A DNA stretch of 64,000 nucleotides from Mesorhizobium sp. (GCF_024509055.1 NZ_JANINM010000524.1:1-64000); one strand, 5' to 3'; shown: positions 1 to 9,315, numbered from the stretch's first letter. A program made the numbers and translations. The notes: a model not told the origin generated them from the letters alone.

Positions 1-188
1 TCGGCGCCCATGGCGAGCGCGGTGCGCAGCGTTTCCTGCGCCTGCTGCGGGCCGACCGAAACGACGATGATTTCATCCGCCTTGCCGGCCTCCTTGATGC
101 GGATCGCTTCCTCGACCGCGATCTCGGCCTTGACCCGAACCTTGACGTTCGCGTCCACAACCCGCTTCACGGGCACGAGAACTTTCAT
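1..188 (-). CDS. etfB: Electron transfer flavoprotein beta subunit (5' part, with internal deletion)
   Basis: Partial gene that runs off the left edge; it is not in the ORF track because it has no stop in the window. The start [21 protein letters not shown] and the later [26 protein letters not shown] and [10 protein letters not shown] match alphaproteobacterial EtfB. EtfB pairs with EtfA to carry electrons from flavin dehydrogenases to ETF-quinone oxidoreductase, which suits the dimethylglycine-dehydrogenase-like gene nearby. Compared with the family as I know it, about 18-20 residues containing the conserved NVKMSMNPFD segment are missing between KVRVKA and EIAVEE, with the frame kept. It may be a defective second copy or a divergent paralogue; only 62 codons are visible. 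Confidence 0.8.
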   Translation of the reverse strand, partial: MKVLVPVKRVVDANVKVRVKAEIAVEEAIRIKEAGKADEIIVVSVGPQQAQETLRTALAMGA

Positions 189-479
189 AGAAACAACCTT
201 CCGATCCCGTTTTTACGAAACGTCCACAAGCAGAGCGGAACTAACCCGATTTGCCCCTGGTAGCGTGCCAGCCTGGGCTTCCAGGCCGTCATAGGCGTGC
301 CTATTGCCCTCGGCGGATAAAAGCTACGTCCACGCTACCCGTGCGGTACGGAAGGAAGCTGAGAACCCTTTCCGTTGCGCTCGCCGGCACAGTCAGACGC
401 TCTGACAAGCAAGCAGGTTACAGGCGCCGCGTGCCTTCGTAACGTTGCAAAAAGATCGTAAAGGTCATAACCTGAGATT

Positions 480-1400
480 ATGCACAGACTTCGATCGCTG
501 GTACCTTCGGCCAACTATTTGTTCGCTTTCGAAGCGGCAGCTCGTCGGCGCAGTTTCACCGCAGCGGCGGAAGAGTTGAACATAAGCCAGCCCGCAGTTA
601 GCAAGACGATCAGGCTTCTCGAAGAAGCCATTGGCTTGAAGCTGTTCAGGAGGGACCACGCACGGCTTGAGCTCACTGCCGAAGGCGTGAAGTTCTATAG
701 GGAAACCCAGCAGGCATTTGACCATTTGCACATGGTCCTCACAACGCTGCGAGCCAGGAACTCGAAAGATATCGTCCACGTTTCGTTCTCCACTTCATTC
801 GTGCAGCTCTGGCTTTTGCCTCGCCTGAAGAACTTCAAGGCGCGGTACCCCGATATCGCGTTGAGGATTGAGGAAAGCACCCGCGACGATCAGGACTTGA
901 ACGAGGAAAATATCGACGTTTCAGCCCGGCTCGGCGACGCGAAGTGGCGAGACGTTCACTCCTGGCACTTTGTGTCGGAAGAGGTCTTCGCCGTTTGCAG
1001 TCCTGACTATCTCAGAGAGCATGGGCCAATCGAAAAGCCCGCTGACCTGCTGGCCCATCCGCTTCTTCATTCAGAGGAGCGTCATCGGGCGCGACTTGGT
1101 TGGCGCGAATGGCTGGGACATCAATCTGTTCCAGTCGCGCGCGTGAAACAGGACTTTGTGTTCACGGACGCCCTTGGCTCGATCGAGGCGGCCGTGCTCG
1201 GCCAAGGCATTGCCCTTGGATGGAAACACCTCGTCTACGACCATATCAAGGCGGGCCGTCTTTGCTGTCCTCTGCCGACGGTCTACCGTTCTGGACAGTC
1301 CGTTTACATCGTAATGGCAGCCAAGCGCCCGCCAAAGAAGGGAGCCGAATTGTTCCGCCAATGGCTGCTGGAGCAAAATGCCGATGCGTCCATCTTCTAG
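480..1400 (+). CDS. LysR-family transcriptional regulator (GcvA/AmpR-like)
   Basis: 306 aa. The N-terminal winged helix-turn-helix (about residues 8-65, FEAAARRRSFTAAAEELNISQPAVSKTIRLLEE) is typical of LysR proteins, and the opening pattern resembles the GcvA/AmpR branch. A periplasmic-binding-protein-like effector domain covers about residues 90-295 (SFSTSFVQLWLLPRLKNFKARYPDIALRI). The gene is divergent from the etfB fragment, with about 290 bp between them, and convergent with proV. It may control etfB or the betaine genes, but the sequence does not prove a target. The ATG at 480 has only a weak purine-rich stretch upstream; no better start is seen. Confidence 0.9.
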   Translation: MHRLRSLVPSANYLFAFEAAARRRSFTAAAEELNISQPAVSKTIRLLEEAIGLKLFRRDHARLELTAEGVKFYRETQQAFDHLHMVLTTLRARNSKDIVHVSFSTSFVQLWLLPRLKNFKARYPDIALRIEESTRDDQDLNEENIDVSARLGDAKWRDVHSWHFVSEEVFAVCSPDYLREHGPIEKPADLLAHPLLHSEERHRARLGWREWLGHQSVPVARVKQDFVFTDALGSIEAAVLGQGIALGWKHLVYDHIKAGRLCCPLPTVYRSGQSVYIVMAAKRPPKKGAELFRQWLLEQNADASIF

Positions 1401-1486
1401 GAAAGGGCCGATCTGCACGCGGTTTGGCCTGCGTTCGGAGAACTCGGGGCTGAGATGAGAGACGGCTTCAGCGCCAAGGGCGGAGT

Positions 1487-2515
1487 TTAGCCGCTCGCCC
1501 TTCCCAATAACGAAAGCAACATCTTTTGGGGGACGAATCCGGCGGCTTTCCCGGTGGGTCCCGCAACGATCAGCGGACCCTCAACATTGGCAGCCGCAGC
1601 CGCGGCGACTGAAAGCCGCGTTTCGCATGGCAACAACGGGCCAGACGACTGAACGCCGCCTTCCAATTCGCTCAACGGCCGCATTACAGAGCCGAGCGTC
1701 ACAAGCTCACTCCGGGGCAAGTGGGCGACGAAGCTCGCCACGTAGCCATTGTTTGGCCGCAGCACAATCTCCTCGGCCGTACCTGCCTGTACAATCCGGC
1801 CATCCCTCATGATCGCGATACGATCACCGAGACGAACCGCTTCTTCCAGGTCATGAGTGATGAAGATAGCCGTCTTCCTGAATTCGCGTGCGAGCCGAAT
1901 GAATTCGTCTTGCAGTTCGCGACGGATGAGCGGATCCAACGCGGAGAAGGGCTCATCCATCAACAGAACTTGCGGATCGGAAGCCAGCGCCCGGGCGAGC
2001 CCGACACGCTGCTTCATGCCTCCAGACAGTTCATCGGGAAAGTATTCTTCCCATCCGGTGAGTCCCACCACCTCGAGCTTTTCTGCCGCTATTCGCCGTC
2101 TTTCCGACATCGGCACGTTGCGAAGTTCTAGCCCGAGCGCAACGTTGTCGAGAACGTTGCGGTTTCCCAGCAGGGCGACATTCTGGAAAACCATTCCAAT
2201 CTTGCGAGATCTAAGTTCCCGCAGGGCAGCCTTGCCAAGCCGAGTGATGTCCGTTCCCTCGATGGTTACCGTTCCGGAAGTCGGCTCCACCAGTCGGTTA
2301 ATATGTCGAAGCAAGGTAGACTTGCCACTGCCGGACAAGCCCATAATGCAGAATATTTCCCCTTGCCTTACGGAGAACGACACGTCCGCGACCGCGCAGA
2401 CGCATTGGAACTTGCGCAATATCTCTTCTCGGCCAAGGCCACTCCGCTGCGCCTCTGCAACAGCGGCGTCTGCCCGGCTTCCAAACACCTTCCAGATGGA
2501 TTGGCACTCGATCAT
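1487..2515 (-). CDS. proV: Betaine/proline-type ABC transporter ATP-binding protein
   Basis: About 342 aa from the ATG chosen here (MIECQSIWKVFG); the ORF extends 18 bp further to a GTG, but GGAAG sits 8-12 bases before the inner ATG. Walker A (GLSGSGKST), signature LSGGMKQR, Walker B (VLLMDEPFSALD) and H-loop (IFITHDLEEA) are intact. The N-terminal insert before Walker A and the C-terminal extension are typical of ProV/OpuAA, although no full CBS pair is evident. It powers import of glycine betaine, proline betaine or similar compounds. It is the last gene of the cupin-proW-proX-proV unit. Confidence 0.92.
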   Translation of the reverse strand: MIECQSIWKVFGSRADAAVAEAQRSGLGREEILRKFQCVCAVADVSFSVRQGEIFCIMGLSGSGKSTLLRHINRLVEPTSGTVTIEGTDITRLGKAALRELRSRKIGMVFQNVALLGNRNVLDNVALGLELRNVPMSERRRIAAEKLEVVGLTGWEEYFPDELSGGMKQRVGLARALASDPQVLLMDEPFSALDPLIRRELQDEFIRLAREFRKTAIFITHDLEEAVRLGDRIAIMRDGRIVQAGTAEEIVLRPNNGYVASFVAHLPRSELVTLGSVMRPLSELEGGVQSSGPLLPCETRLSVAAAAAANVEGPLIVAGPTGKAAGFVPQKMLLSLLGRASG

Positions 2516-2549
2516 TGCGCTCACTTCCAACACGCCTGCGGGTAGGACT

Positions 2550-3551
2550 TTACTTCGCTGCTATCGATTCCTTGATCCATTCATCCCATTGCGCCTTGTG
2601 CGCCGCTTTCCAATCCTCTGCGTGGCGGCGAACGTCCTGGTCACTGTCCTCACCCCTGTGCATCTTCAGGTTTTCCGCATTCACGTCATCAACGGACATG
2701 GTGATCAGTTCCATGAACTTGCGAGCCGCAGGATTCTGCTCAAGAAACGCCTTGTTTGCGACTATCCGTTGCGTGTTGACCGTAAATCCGAGATTGCCGA
2801 TGCCCTCGACCGTCGTTGCTTTACCCTTCTCGGCATCGGGAAGCTCGGTTTTTTCTACCGTTAGCCAAACGACGTCTTTGTTCGGCACCAATATCGCACT
2901 CAGCCACAGTGGCGTATAAGTGTAATAGAGGGTTGGCTTTCCAGACTGAATGCGTTTCACGGCATCGGCGATGATCGCGAAATAGCTTCCCTGCTTATGC
3001 TCGACGGTGTCTCTGAGCCCGTATGCGTCGAGATGGTGCTCGATCACGCGCTCGCAGCCCCAACCTGGGTCGCAACCGTAGAGAGTCGCCTTTCCCGATC
3101 CTTCGGTATCGAACAATTTCGCGATCTTCGGATCCCGGAATTGCTCGATGGTCTTGATGTGCTCAGCCTCGGCCGTCTTCTTGTCAATCATGTAACCCTG
3201 AATTGAGTTAGGGATCAGATTGCCGATTATCTCGACCTTATCCATGCCGGCCTTCTCCAGGAGGGCCGTTTGCAGTGGGTCCCAATACGCGGCGTAGAAG
3301 GTGGCATCCCCGTTCGCCACTGAAATTTGCGCCGCCTGGATGCTGGACGTTATGGGATCTCCGATGGTGTACCCCAAGTCTTTCAACCCAAGTTCAACGA
3401 CATATCCCTGGAACAACTCGGGAGGATTGTTCGCCTCCTGAGCGGGGACCACGGTTTTGCCTTTCCCCGGCAAATCTTGGGCCATAACGGGGCCAACCGA
3501 TGTCGCGCCGAGAGCCAGCATGCCAAACAGCGCTTTGTAAAATACTTTCAT
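2550..3551 (-). CDS. proX: Betaine/proline-type ABC transporter substrate-binding protein
   Basis: 333 aa with a cleavable signal peptide (MKVFYKALFGMLALGATSVGPVMA/Q). The body matches the ProX branch of the OpuAC family: AAQISVANGDATFYAAYWDPLQ near the N-terminus, the paired cysteines in CDPGWGCE, and a tryptophan in YTPLW that could help form the aromatic cage for quaternary ammonium ligands. The start overlaps the end of proW by 4 bp (ATGA), so the two are translationally coupled. The ligand cannot be told from sequence; the MttB and dimethylglycine-dehydrogenase genes upstream make a betaine likely. Confidence 0.92.
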   Translation of the reverse strand: MKVFYKALFGMLALGATSVGPVMAQDLPGKGKTVVPAQEANNPPELFQGYVVELGLKDLGYTIGDPITSSIQAAQISVANGDATFYAAYWDPLQTALLEKAGMDKVEIIGNLIPNSIQGYMIDKKTAEAEHIKTIEQFRDPKIAKLFDTEGSGKATLYGCDPGWGCERVIEHHLDAYGLRDTVEHKQGSYFAIIADAVKRIQSGKPTLYYTYTPLWLSAILVPNKDVVWLTVEKTELPDAEKGKATTVEGIGNLGFTVNTQRIVANKAFLEQNPAARKFMELITMSVDDVNAENLKMHRGEDSDQDVRRHAEDWKAAHKAQWDEWIKESIAAK

Positions 3552-4504
3552 TTGTCTCCTCCCAGAGTTGATTGTAGTTCAGCCGAACTTTTTAGTATTG
3601 GCTTTTGAGGTCTAGCTCGCGACGCTTCGCGCCTTTTCACTGCTGCCTCTCTCGTGGGGGCAGCTACCGCATGCGTCAGCCGATCCAGCATGACGGCAAG
3701 CAACACGATTCCTACGCCGCCGACCGCCGCCGTTCCGACATCGAGCTGGCCGATACCCCTGAGCACCACTAGCCCGAGGCCTCCAACCGAGATCATGGAG
3801 CCTATAACCACCATCGATAGCGCCATCATCAGCGTCTGGTTGACGCCCGCCATTATGGTCGCGGCCGCCAAGGGTATCTGCGCCTTGAAAAGCGTTTGCG
3901 AGGATGAGGCGCCAAATGCCTCCATCGCCTCCACGATCTCTCTCGGAACCTGGCGAATTCCCAGGTTCGTCAAGCGAATGACCGGCGAGATCGCGAATAT
4001 TACCGTCACCAACACGCCAGGGACGTTACCGACCCCGAAGATCATCACGATTGGGACCAGATAGACGAAGGCAGGTATGGTCTGCATCCCATCCAGCACC
4101 GGCTTCAATATCGCAGAGACGCTGTCGTTGCGGGCCGCGGCTATTCCAATCGGTATCCCGAATGCCACGCAGATCAGCACCGCCACCAGAACCACGGAGA
4201 GTGTGGTCATGGCTTCCGCCCATACGCCCAAAAAGCCGATAACGCCCAGGCAAAACAGGACGACCCCTGCCAGCCGAAGGCCGCCCAGCTTTGCGGCAAT
4301 GGCGCACAATCCGAGAATGAGGATCGTCGGCGGGCAAGCGTGCAGCCCGATATTGACGAGATTTAGAAAGTAATCGACGGGCTGGCGAAGGCTCAAGGCC
4401 ATAGGCCGCATCGCATCGATGATCCCTGTCGAAGCGCTCTCAATCCATTTCGCGGCTGAGAACGAGTAGCATTTGAACGGATCCAGTATCGTACAATCAG
4501 CCAC
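3548..4504 (-). CDS. proW: Betaine/proline-type ABC transporter permease
   Basis: 318 aa. The N-terminal ~60 residues are hydrophilic or weakly hydrophobic, followed by several membrane segments (PPTILILGLCAIAA, AGVVLFCLGVIGFLG, LSVVLVAVLICVAFGIPIGIAA, YLVPIVMIFGVG, VLVTVIFAISPVIRL). The coupling loop reads EAMEAFGASSSQTLFKAQIPLA, the EAA motif of ProW/OpuAB permeases. The gene order proW-proX-proV differs from the usual V-W-X order. It starts about 37 bp after the cupin gene and overlaps proX by 4 bp. Confidence 0.92.
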   Translation of the reverse strand: MADCTILDPFKCYSFSAAKWIESASTGIIDAMRPMALSLRQPVDYFLNLVNIGLHACPPTILILGLCAIAAKLGGLRLAGVVLFCLGVIGFLGVWAEAMTTLSVVLVAVLICVAFGIPIGIAAARNDSVSAILKPVLDGMQTIPAFVYLVPIVMIFGVGNVPGVLVTVIFAISPVIRLTNLGIRQVPREIVEAMEAFGASSSQTLFKAQIPLAAATIMAGVNQTLMMALSMVVIGSMISVGGLGLVVLRGIGQLDVGTAAVGGVGIVLLAVMLDRLTHAVAAPTREAAVKRREASRARPQKPILKSSAELQSTLGGDK

Positions 4505-4540
4505 CTTGAGCGCGCTCCGCTTTCACTGCAGTCTGCATTT

Positions 4541-4930
4541 CTAAGCTGGCCGCTTGGTATAGATCACCAAGACGACAGCTCCGTCTACAGATCCAGAGTC
4601 GTGCAATGCCCCAGGAGCCCGGCAGCAGTAGTCGCCGGCCTTCATCGTCGCGTCCTGGTCGTAAAACGAGCCTTCAAGAACGAAGATCTGTTCGAACTCC
4701 CCCTCGTGGGCGTGAAGCCCGGCGTAACAACCGGGGTCGACCTTCATGAGCATCGTCTTCTCTCCGAGCTCGCGGTCCTCGTAGAGGCATTTCAGCCAGA
4801 ATCCGGGCGTTTCCGTCGCCTGCCATTCCAGATGGCTGTCCAGTAGGCGTTTTGAGCCCTCGAACGGGCCAGGGATCGCCACCGGATAGCTGGTAGGAAT
4901 CACGAAGGTTTCAGCGACCGAATTGCTCAT
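4541..4930 (-). CDS. Small cupin-domain protein (ChrR-like)
   Basis: 129 aa single-domain cupin. The metal-binding motif is visible as GCYAGLHAHEGEFEQIFVLEG (HxH...E) with the last histidine in PGALHDSGS. Such cupins are found as anti-sigma factor domains, dioxygenases and isomerases; the reaction here is unknown. It is first in a unit with proWXV, with a good ribosome site (GGAG about 10 bases before ATG). A FadR-type operator and a promoter (TTGCTA-16 bp-TATATT on the minus strand) lie just upstream, so it probably belongs to the regulon of the FadR gene at 20.3 kb. Confidence 0.85.
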   Translation of the reverse strand: MSNSVAETFVIPTSYPVAIPGPFEGSKRLLDSHLEWQATETPGFWLKCLYEDRELGEKTMLMKVDPGCYAGLHAHEGEFEQIFVLEGSFYDQDATMKAGDYCCRAPGALHDSGSVDGAVVLVIYTKRPA

Positions 4931-4964
4931 GCTTTCATCTCCATAGTCAGATGATTTAATATAT

Positions 4965-4981
4965 CACTTATCATATAAGTA
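4965..4981. promoter_or_regulatory. FadR-type operator, copy 1
   Basis: CACTTATCATATAAGTA, a 7-3-7 inverted repeat with one mismatch, inside a longer shared string ATATATCACTTATCATATAAGT. It lies between the -35 (TTGCTA, 4980-4985) and -10 (TATATT, 4958-4963) read on the minus strand, in front of the cupin-proWXV genes. That position would suit repression by blocking RNA polymerase. Confidence 0.75.
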
Positions 4982-5059
4982 GCAACAAAGTTGACCGATC
5001 TGGTTTGTCTCGCAACCCTTGCCAAAGGCCTGTTCCGGCAACTCGAATTGGAAATTCGC

Positions 5060-6580
5060 CTACGCCGCGATCGACGCGTACTTCGCCCGCCTTGTCTCGA
5101 CGAACGCGTCAAGCGTGCCGGCGATATCGTCGGAGATTGGCGGAGCGACGTAGCCGCCGAGCTGTCGTTTCACCTCTTCGACTCCAACCGTTTCGGCCGA
5201 CTTCGCTCCGTCGTCGAGCCACTGTTCGTAGGTATCGTTGTTCTGCAGGCGGTTCATGATGAAGGGGTTCTCTCGCGTGTGGTCCGTGCCCAGGAAGTGG
5301 CCGCCAGGGCCCACACGTTGAATGTCAAGAAGAAGCGGCTCCATCTCCTCGTCGGCAATTCCGCTGAAGAAGCGGTGGAACCCCTCTAGCTGGTACGAAT
5401 CCTGGACCCACTTGGCGTATGAAACGCCCAACGATCCCTCGACGAATCCGGCTGAATGGACAATGAAGTTGCAGCCTCCTAGCATTACTGGCCACATGGA
5501 ATTCGCAGAGTCATATCCGGCTTGGAGGTCCGCCATCTTGGAGCCGGTCCACATCGTGCAGGATCGCCATGGCACCCTGTAATGCCGGGCCATCTGCCCG
5601 ACCAGCAAGTTCATGAGGCCGGGCTCCGCCGTTCCCAGCATCGGCGCCCCCGATTTCATGGAGACGCCCATGAGAGCGACCCCCATGACCATCGGGCAAC
5701 CGCGTCTTACGACTTGCGCATAAGCAATCCCTGCAAGCGCCTCCGCCACCAGTAGCGCTACGCCGGCCAGGGGGCTTGCGGGGGCGCTGGCGCCTGCCAA
5801 GAGAAAGGGCGTCAGGAGCGCCGGCTGGTTCGCTGCCGCGTAGACGCGCAGCGAAGACAGCATCGTTTCGTCCCAGATCAATGGAGTGTTGCAGTTCAGG
5901 AGCGCCGTGACGACGACGTTGGTGTCGACATATTCCTCGCCAAACACAATGCGCAGCATATCGATGGTGTCGCGAGCGGCGGTCTCTGAAATCACGCTGC
6001 CCATGATCGGTTTGTCCGAGAGCTTTAGCGCCGACGAAACGAGATCCAGATGCCGTTGAGGAACAGGTATGTCTTGAGGCTCAACTGGCAGGATGCCTGC
6101 AACGTGCATCGCGGAGCTCATCTGAGCCAGTTTCAGAAAGTTCCTGGAGTCCTCAAGTTCTGACCGGCGTCTGACGCCGTCCAGTCCGTAAACAAAAGGG
6201 GCTCCATAACAGTTGGCGAAGATCGAATAGTTATCGCCGACTGGAACCGAGCGGTCGGGGTTGCGGGCGTTGAATGTGTATCTGGATGGAACTGCGGCGA
6301 GCAACTCCATGAGCAACTCTTGCGAGATGTAAACCCGTTCACCCTCAACGCGCGCGCCGGCCTTCCTCCAGTCGGCGAGGGCTCGGGCATCCCTAAATAC
6401 AATCCCCAGCCCTCCGAGGATTTTCAAAGTGGTATTGTGAATCTTCTGGACGCCGTCCGGGCTCAGAAGATTGATCGGTCCCACCTGACGATTGACGGCA
6501 GGCAGGTAGACTGGAGGCGGATTGGTACGAGCGCGGATTCTCGCTTCCCGGCCGCCGCTTCGCTTCAGATTCTGGGACAT
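5060..6580 (-). CDS. Trimethylamine methyltransferase family protein (MttB-like, no pyrrolysine)
   Basis: 506 aa from the internal ATG (MSQNLKRSGGREARIR). That start has GAGGT 7-11 bases upstream and avoids running into the upstream gene; the ORF track start at 6640 is 20 codons too early. The whole length matches the MttB superfamily (VNRQVGPINLLSPDGVQKIHNTTLKILGG at the start, TMWTGSKMADLQAGYDSANSMWPVMLGG later). No amber codon interrupts it, so it is one of the non-Pyl members, which in other bacteria demethylate glycine betaine, proline betaine or carnitine. Family enzymes pass the methyl group to a corrinoid protein, but none is encoded next to it. The dimethylglycine-dehydrogenase-like gene directly upstream could take the demethylated product. 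Confidence 0.88.
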   Translation of the reverse strand: MSQNLKRSGGREARIRARTNPPPVYLPAVNRQVGPINLLSPDGVQKIHNTTLKILGGLGIVFRDARALADWRKAGARVEGERVYISQELLMELLAAVPSRYTFNARNPDRSVPVGDNYSIFANCYGAPFVYGLDGVRRRSELEDSRNFLKLAQMSSAMHVAGILPVEPQDIPVPQRHLDLVSSALKLSDKPIMGSVISETAARDTIDMLRIVFGEEYVDTNVVVTALLNCNTPLIWDETMLSSLRVYAAANQPALLTPFLLAGASAPASPLAGVALLVAEALAGIAYAQVVRRGCPMVMGVALMGVSMKSGAPMLGTAEPGLMNLLVGQMARHYRVPWRSCTMWTGSKMADLQAGYDSANSMWPVMLGGCNFIVHSAGFVEGSLGVSYAKWVQDSYQLEGFHRFFSGIADEEMEPLLLDIQRVGPGGHFLGTDHTRENPFIMNRLQNNDTYEQWLDDGAKSAETVGVEEVKRQLGGYVAPPISDDIAGTLDAFVETRRAKYASIAA

Positions 6581-6590
6581 CCCCGTTACC

Positions 6591-9035
6591 TCAAAGGCGC
6601 GCGCGTGCGTTCGTCGGGTCATACAGGCTGTCCCCGACAACCTCCGCCTCTCTCATTTCATTGTGGACATGCACCTTGAGCCGCGTGCCCAACTTGGCGT
6701 TCTCGGGTTTGACAAGCGCCATGGCGACGTCGTGGCCAAAGTGATAGGAATAGCCGCCCGATGTCACCCGGCCGACGATTTTGCCGCTCTCGTCATAGAC
6801 CCCCTCGTAGGCGATCACCGAGGTCTCCGCGGAGGGCAGCTTCAGGGTCACCAAGATGCGGGCGACGCCTTCTTCAGCCTGCTTCAGCAATGCAGCCCGG
6901 CCCTTGAACTCGCCCTTGTTTAGTTTGACGAAGCGGGACAGGCCTGCCTCGAGCGGAGTGATGTCTCGTGCAAGTTCCCTGTTGATCGCACGATAGGACT
7001 TCTCGAGCCGCATGGACTCCAGCGCCTCCGCACCGAAGAGCTTCAACCCGTGCGGCTCTCCAGCCTTGAGCAATGCATCAGCGAGATGCCGATTGTATGC
7101 GACCGGATGGTGCAACTCCCATCCGAGCTCACCCGAATAGCTCACGCGGAGCAACAGGACATCCCTGGCATAGCCGACCTCGCCCGTTTGAGCGGTAAGC
7201 CACGGAAAGGATTCATTGCTGAGGTCGACATCCGTCAGGGGTTGCAGAATTTCTCGAGTCTTTGGCCCCGCGAGGGCTATGACGCCCATGCTCTCCGAGA
7301 CGTTTTCCAAGGTGACGCTGCCGTCTTCGGGCAGCAGTCGGCGCAGTTGGTCATAGTTGTAGTTTTCGCCGTTTGGCGTGCTCACCAGGTAGAAGTGATC
7401 TTCAGCCAGCCGGACGATCGTATACTCGGCATCAATTCCGCCGTTCGCGTTGCAGGCCACGGTCAAGGTGATTTTGCCGCTCTTGGGGAGGCTATTCGCC
7501 ATCAGGCCGTCGAGCCACCCCGCCGCTCCGGATCCCCGGACAAAGAATTTCGTCATCGGCGACATTTCAAGCATGCCGGCGGCTTCGCGCACGGCTTTGA
7601 CCTCCGCCTCGACGAACTTCATGTGTTCTGTTTTGCGATAGCTGAACTCAGGAATTGCGAGTTCTGGCGAGGGCGCGAACCAACGGGGGAACTCGTAGCC
7701 GTTAAATGTGGTCCAGACCGCTCCTTTCGAGGTCAGCAAATCGTAGGACGGCATGGTCTTCTGCGGCCGCGCTCCCTGCCGATCTTCACCGGGCACCCGG
7801 GCATGCATGTGGCAGCCCCACGTCTCCCTGACCTTGTCGGCGGTCCACCGCTTGGAGACGTAGTGGCCGAACCTTCTGGAGTCGATCTCGGACATGTCCA
7901 TTCCGGGATCGCCATAAACAATCCAGCGCGCTAGGCGCTCGCCAAGAGTGCCGCCCCAGAGGATTCCTCCCGGAACGCCTTCGGCAAGCCACAGATTCTG
8001 GAAGCCTGAAGCAGGCCCGACAAGCGGCAGTTCATCAGGTGTCATCTGGAACGGGCCGCGGGTGTTCGACTTTATGCCGACGGAACCGAGCGCCGGCACA
8101 CGCTCGACCGCCATTTCCCATTGTGTCGCCACCGCCTCGAAGTCTTCGGGGAGAAGATCGGCACCGAAGTCCTTAGGCACTCCGTCGACAGCAAAGAGCT
8201 TCAAGTCTTTCTCGAATTCATATGGGCCAAACTGGAACTTGCCGACGTCCTCCCTCAGATAGGCGCCATAGTCCTCGTCTCGCAGGATCGGATACTCTTT
8301 TTCCCCGGCAGCCCTTCGTTGCTCAAGTTCAGGCACCACTTCCGTGGTCCAGTATTGGTGCAGGATGGGAATGCATGGCAGGTCGAGGCCGACAAGCTTG
8401 GCGTTTTCCCGGGCGTAGTTTCCGGTGGCGAAAACCAGATGGTCGCACAAGACTTCGCCTGCGGAGGTCGTGACCTTCCAGCCCCCTTCCGCAAGCTGCT
8501 CGTAGCCCAGGGCTCTCGTATCCTGGTAGATGGTAGCGCCCATTTCTCGGGCAAGCTTGGCCATTCCCATCGTGATGTCGGAAGGATTGATGTAACCGTC
8601 GTGGGGATGATAGAGGCCGCCGACGATCTTGGGGCTCGGCGCCAGCAGCGGATGGATCTCCCGAATCTCTTCCGGCGTCACCAGCCGGGCGGCAACACCT
8701 GCTGCCTCCGCCATTCCGATATAGCTTTGGAACTCGTCCCATCGCTCCTGCGAATTCGCAACGCGGAGCTGACCCACCTTGCGCAGACCGCATGAAGCAC
8801 CCAGCCTGTTTTCCACATCTTCATAAAGGCGGATGGTTTCAGTCGTCATTTTGCTAATGTTGATGGATCGAGCAAAAGTGACGAGCAAACCGGCTGCGTG
8901 CCATGTGGAGCCCGCCGTAAGCTGGCTCTTTTCAAGAAGGACGGCGTCCGAGCAGCCGTGGCGGGCAAGTCCATACAGAATGGCAGAGCCGACAGCTCCG
9001 CCCCCGACAACCACAACCTTAGTTTTGGCCTTCAC
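6591..9035 (-). CDS. FAD-dependent dehydrogenase with GcvT-type folate domain (dimethylglycine/sarcosine dehydrogenase-like)
   Basis: 814 aa, GTG start. The N-terminal FAD fold begins KVVVVGGGAVGSAILYGLARHG and has STWHAAGL, where family members bind FAD covalently to histidine. A DAO domain runs to about residue 375, then a FAO-type linker, then GcvT folate-binding and barrel domains from about residue 430 (SMRLEKSYRAINRELARDITPLEAGLSRFV). Such enzymes oxidatively demethylate dimethylglycine or sarcosine, pass the one-carbon unit to tetrahydrofolate and give electrons to ETF. The gene is followed 10 bp later by the MttB-like gene, so the two probably act in sequence on a methylated amine. 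Confidence 0.9.
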   Translation of the reverse strand: MKAKTKVVVVGGGAVGSAILYGLARHGCSDAVLLEKSQLTAGSTWHAAGLLVTFARSINISKMTTETIRLYEDVENRLGASCGLRKVGQLRVANSQERWDEFQSYIGMAEAAGVAARLVTPEEIREIHPLLAPSPKIVGGLYHPHDGYINPSDITMGMAKLAREMGATIYQDTRALGYEQLAEGGWKVTTSAGEVLCDHLVFATGNYARENAKLVGLDLPCIPILHQYWTTEVVPELEQRRAAGEKEYPILRDEDYGAYLREDVGKFQFGPYEFEKDLKLFAVDGVPKDFGADLLPEDFEAVATQWEMAVERVPALGSVGIKSNTRGPFQMTPDELPLVGPASGFQNLWLAEGVPGGILWGGTLGERLARWIVYGDPGMDMSEIDSRRFGHYVSKRWTADKVRETWGCHMHARVPGEDRQGARPQKTMPSYDLLTSKGAVWTTFNGYEFPRWFAPSPELAIPEFSYRKTEHMKFVEAEVKAVREAAGMLEMSPMTKFFVRGSGAAGWLDGLMANSLPKSGKITLTVACNANGGIDAEYTIVRLAEDHFYLVSTPNGENYNYDQLRRLLPEDGSVTLENVSESMGVIALAGPKTREILQPLTDVDLSNESFPWLTAQTGEVGYARDVLLLRVSYSGELGWELHHPVAYNRHLADALLKAGEPHGLKLFGAEALESMRLEKSYRAINRELARDITPLEAGLSRFVKLNKGEFKGRAALLKQAEEGVARILVTLKLPSAETSVIAYEGVYDESGKIVGRVTSGGYSYHFGHDVAMALVKPENAKLGTRLKVHVHNEMREAEVVGDSLYDPTNARARL

Positions 9036-9182
9036 TTGTGAAGCACTCCGTTAGCGTCCGGCCATAGTGACGCTTCGGTCATCTCTTGTGACCCTTATAA
9101 ACGGGTCGAAGGGCCATAACTCCAAGTTATGCCGGGGGTGATGGCTGTTCGGAGCCGGCAACATTGGGCCTTAAACAGAAAA

Positions 9183-9211
9183 AGCCCGATGCCTGGGTTT
9201 GGCATCGGGCT
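9183..9211 (-). terminator. Rho-independent terminator of the LivK-type gene
   Basis: Perfect 11-bp stem AGCCCGATGCC / GGCATCGGGCT with a 7-base loop. On the minus strand it is followed by TTTTTCTG. It lies about 105 bp after the stop of the substrate-binding protein at 9316. Confidence 0.9.
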
Positions 9212-9315
9212 AGATCTCAGGGGTGTGGTTCCATGCCACTCGTTGGCTGTCCAAAAGCTTGCAAAGCCGTCACGCTCGGACCCGGCGGCCCGAGTCTCCC
9301 CTTCCGCTTGCCGGC

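Noticed and set aside
5060-6580. Possible pyrrolysine-containing MttB
   Set aside because: The frame is open throughout with no in-frame amber codon, so it is a non-Pyl member.
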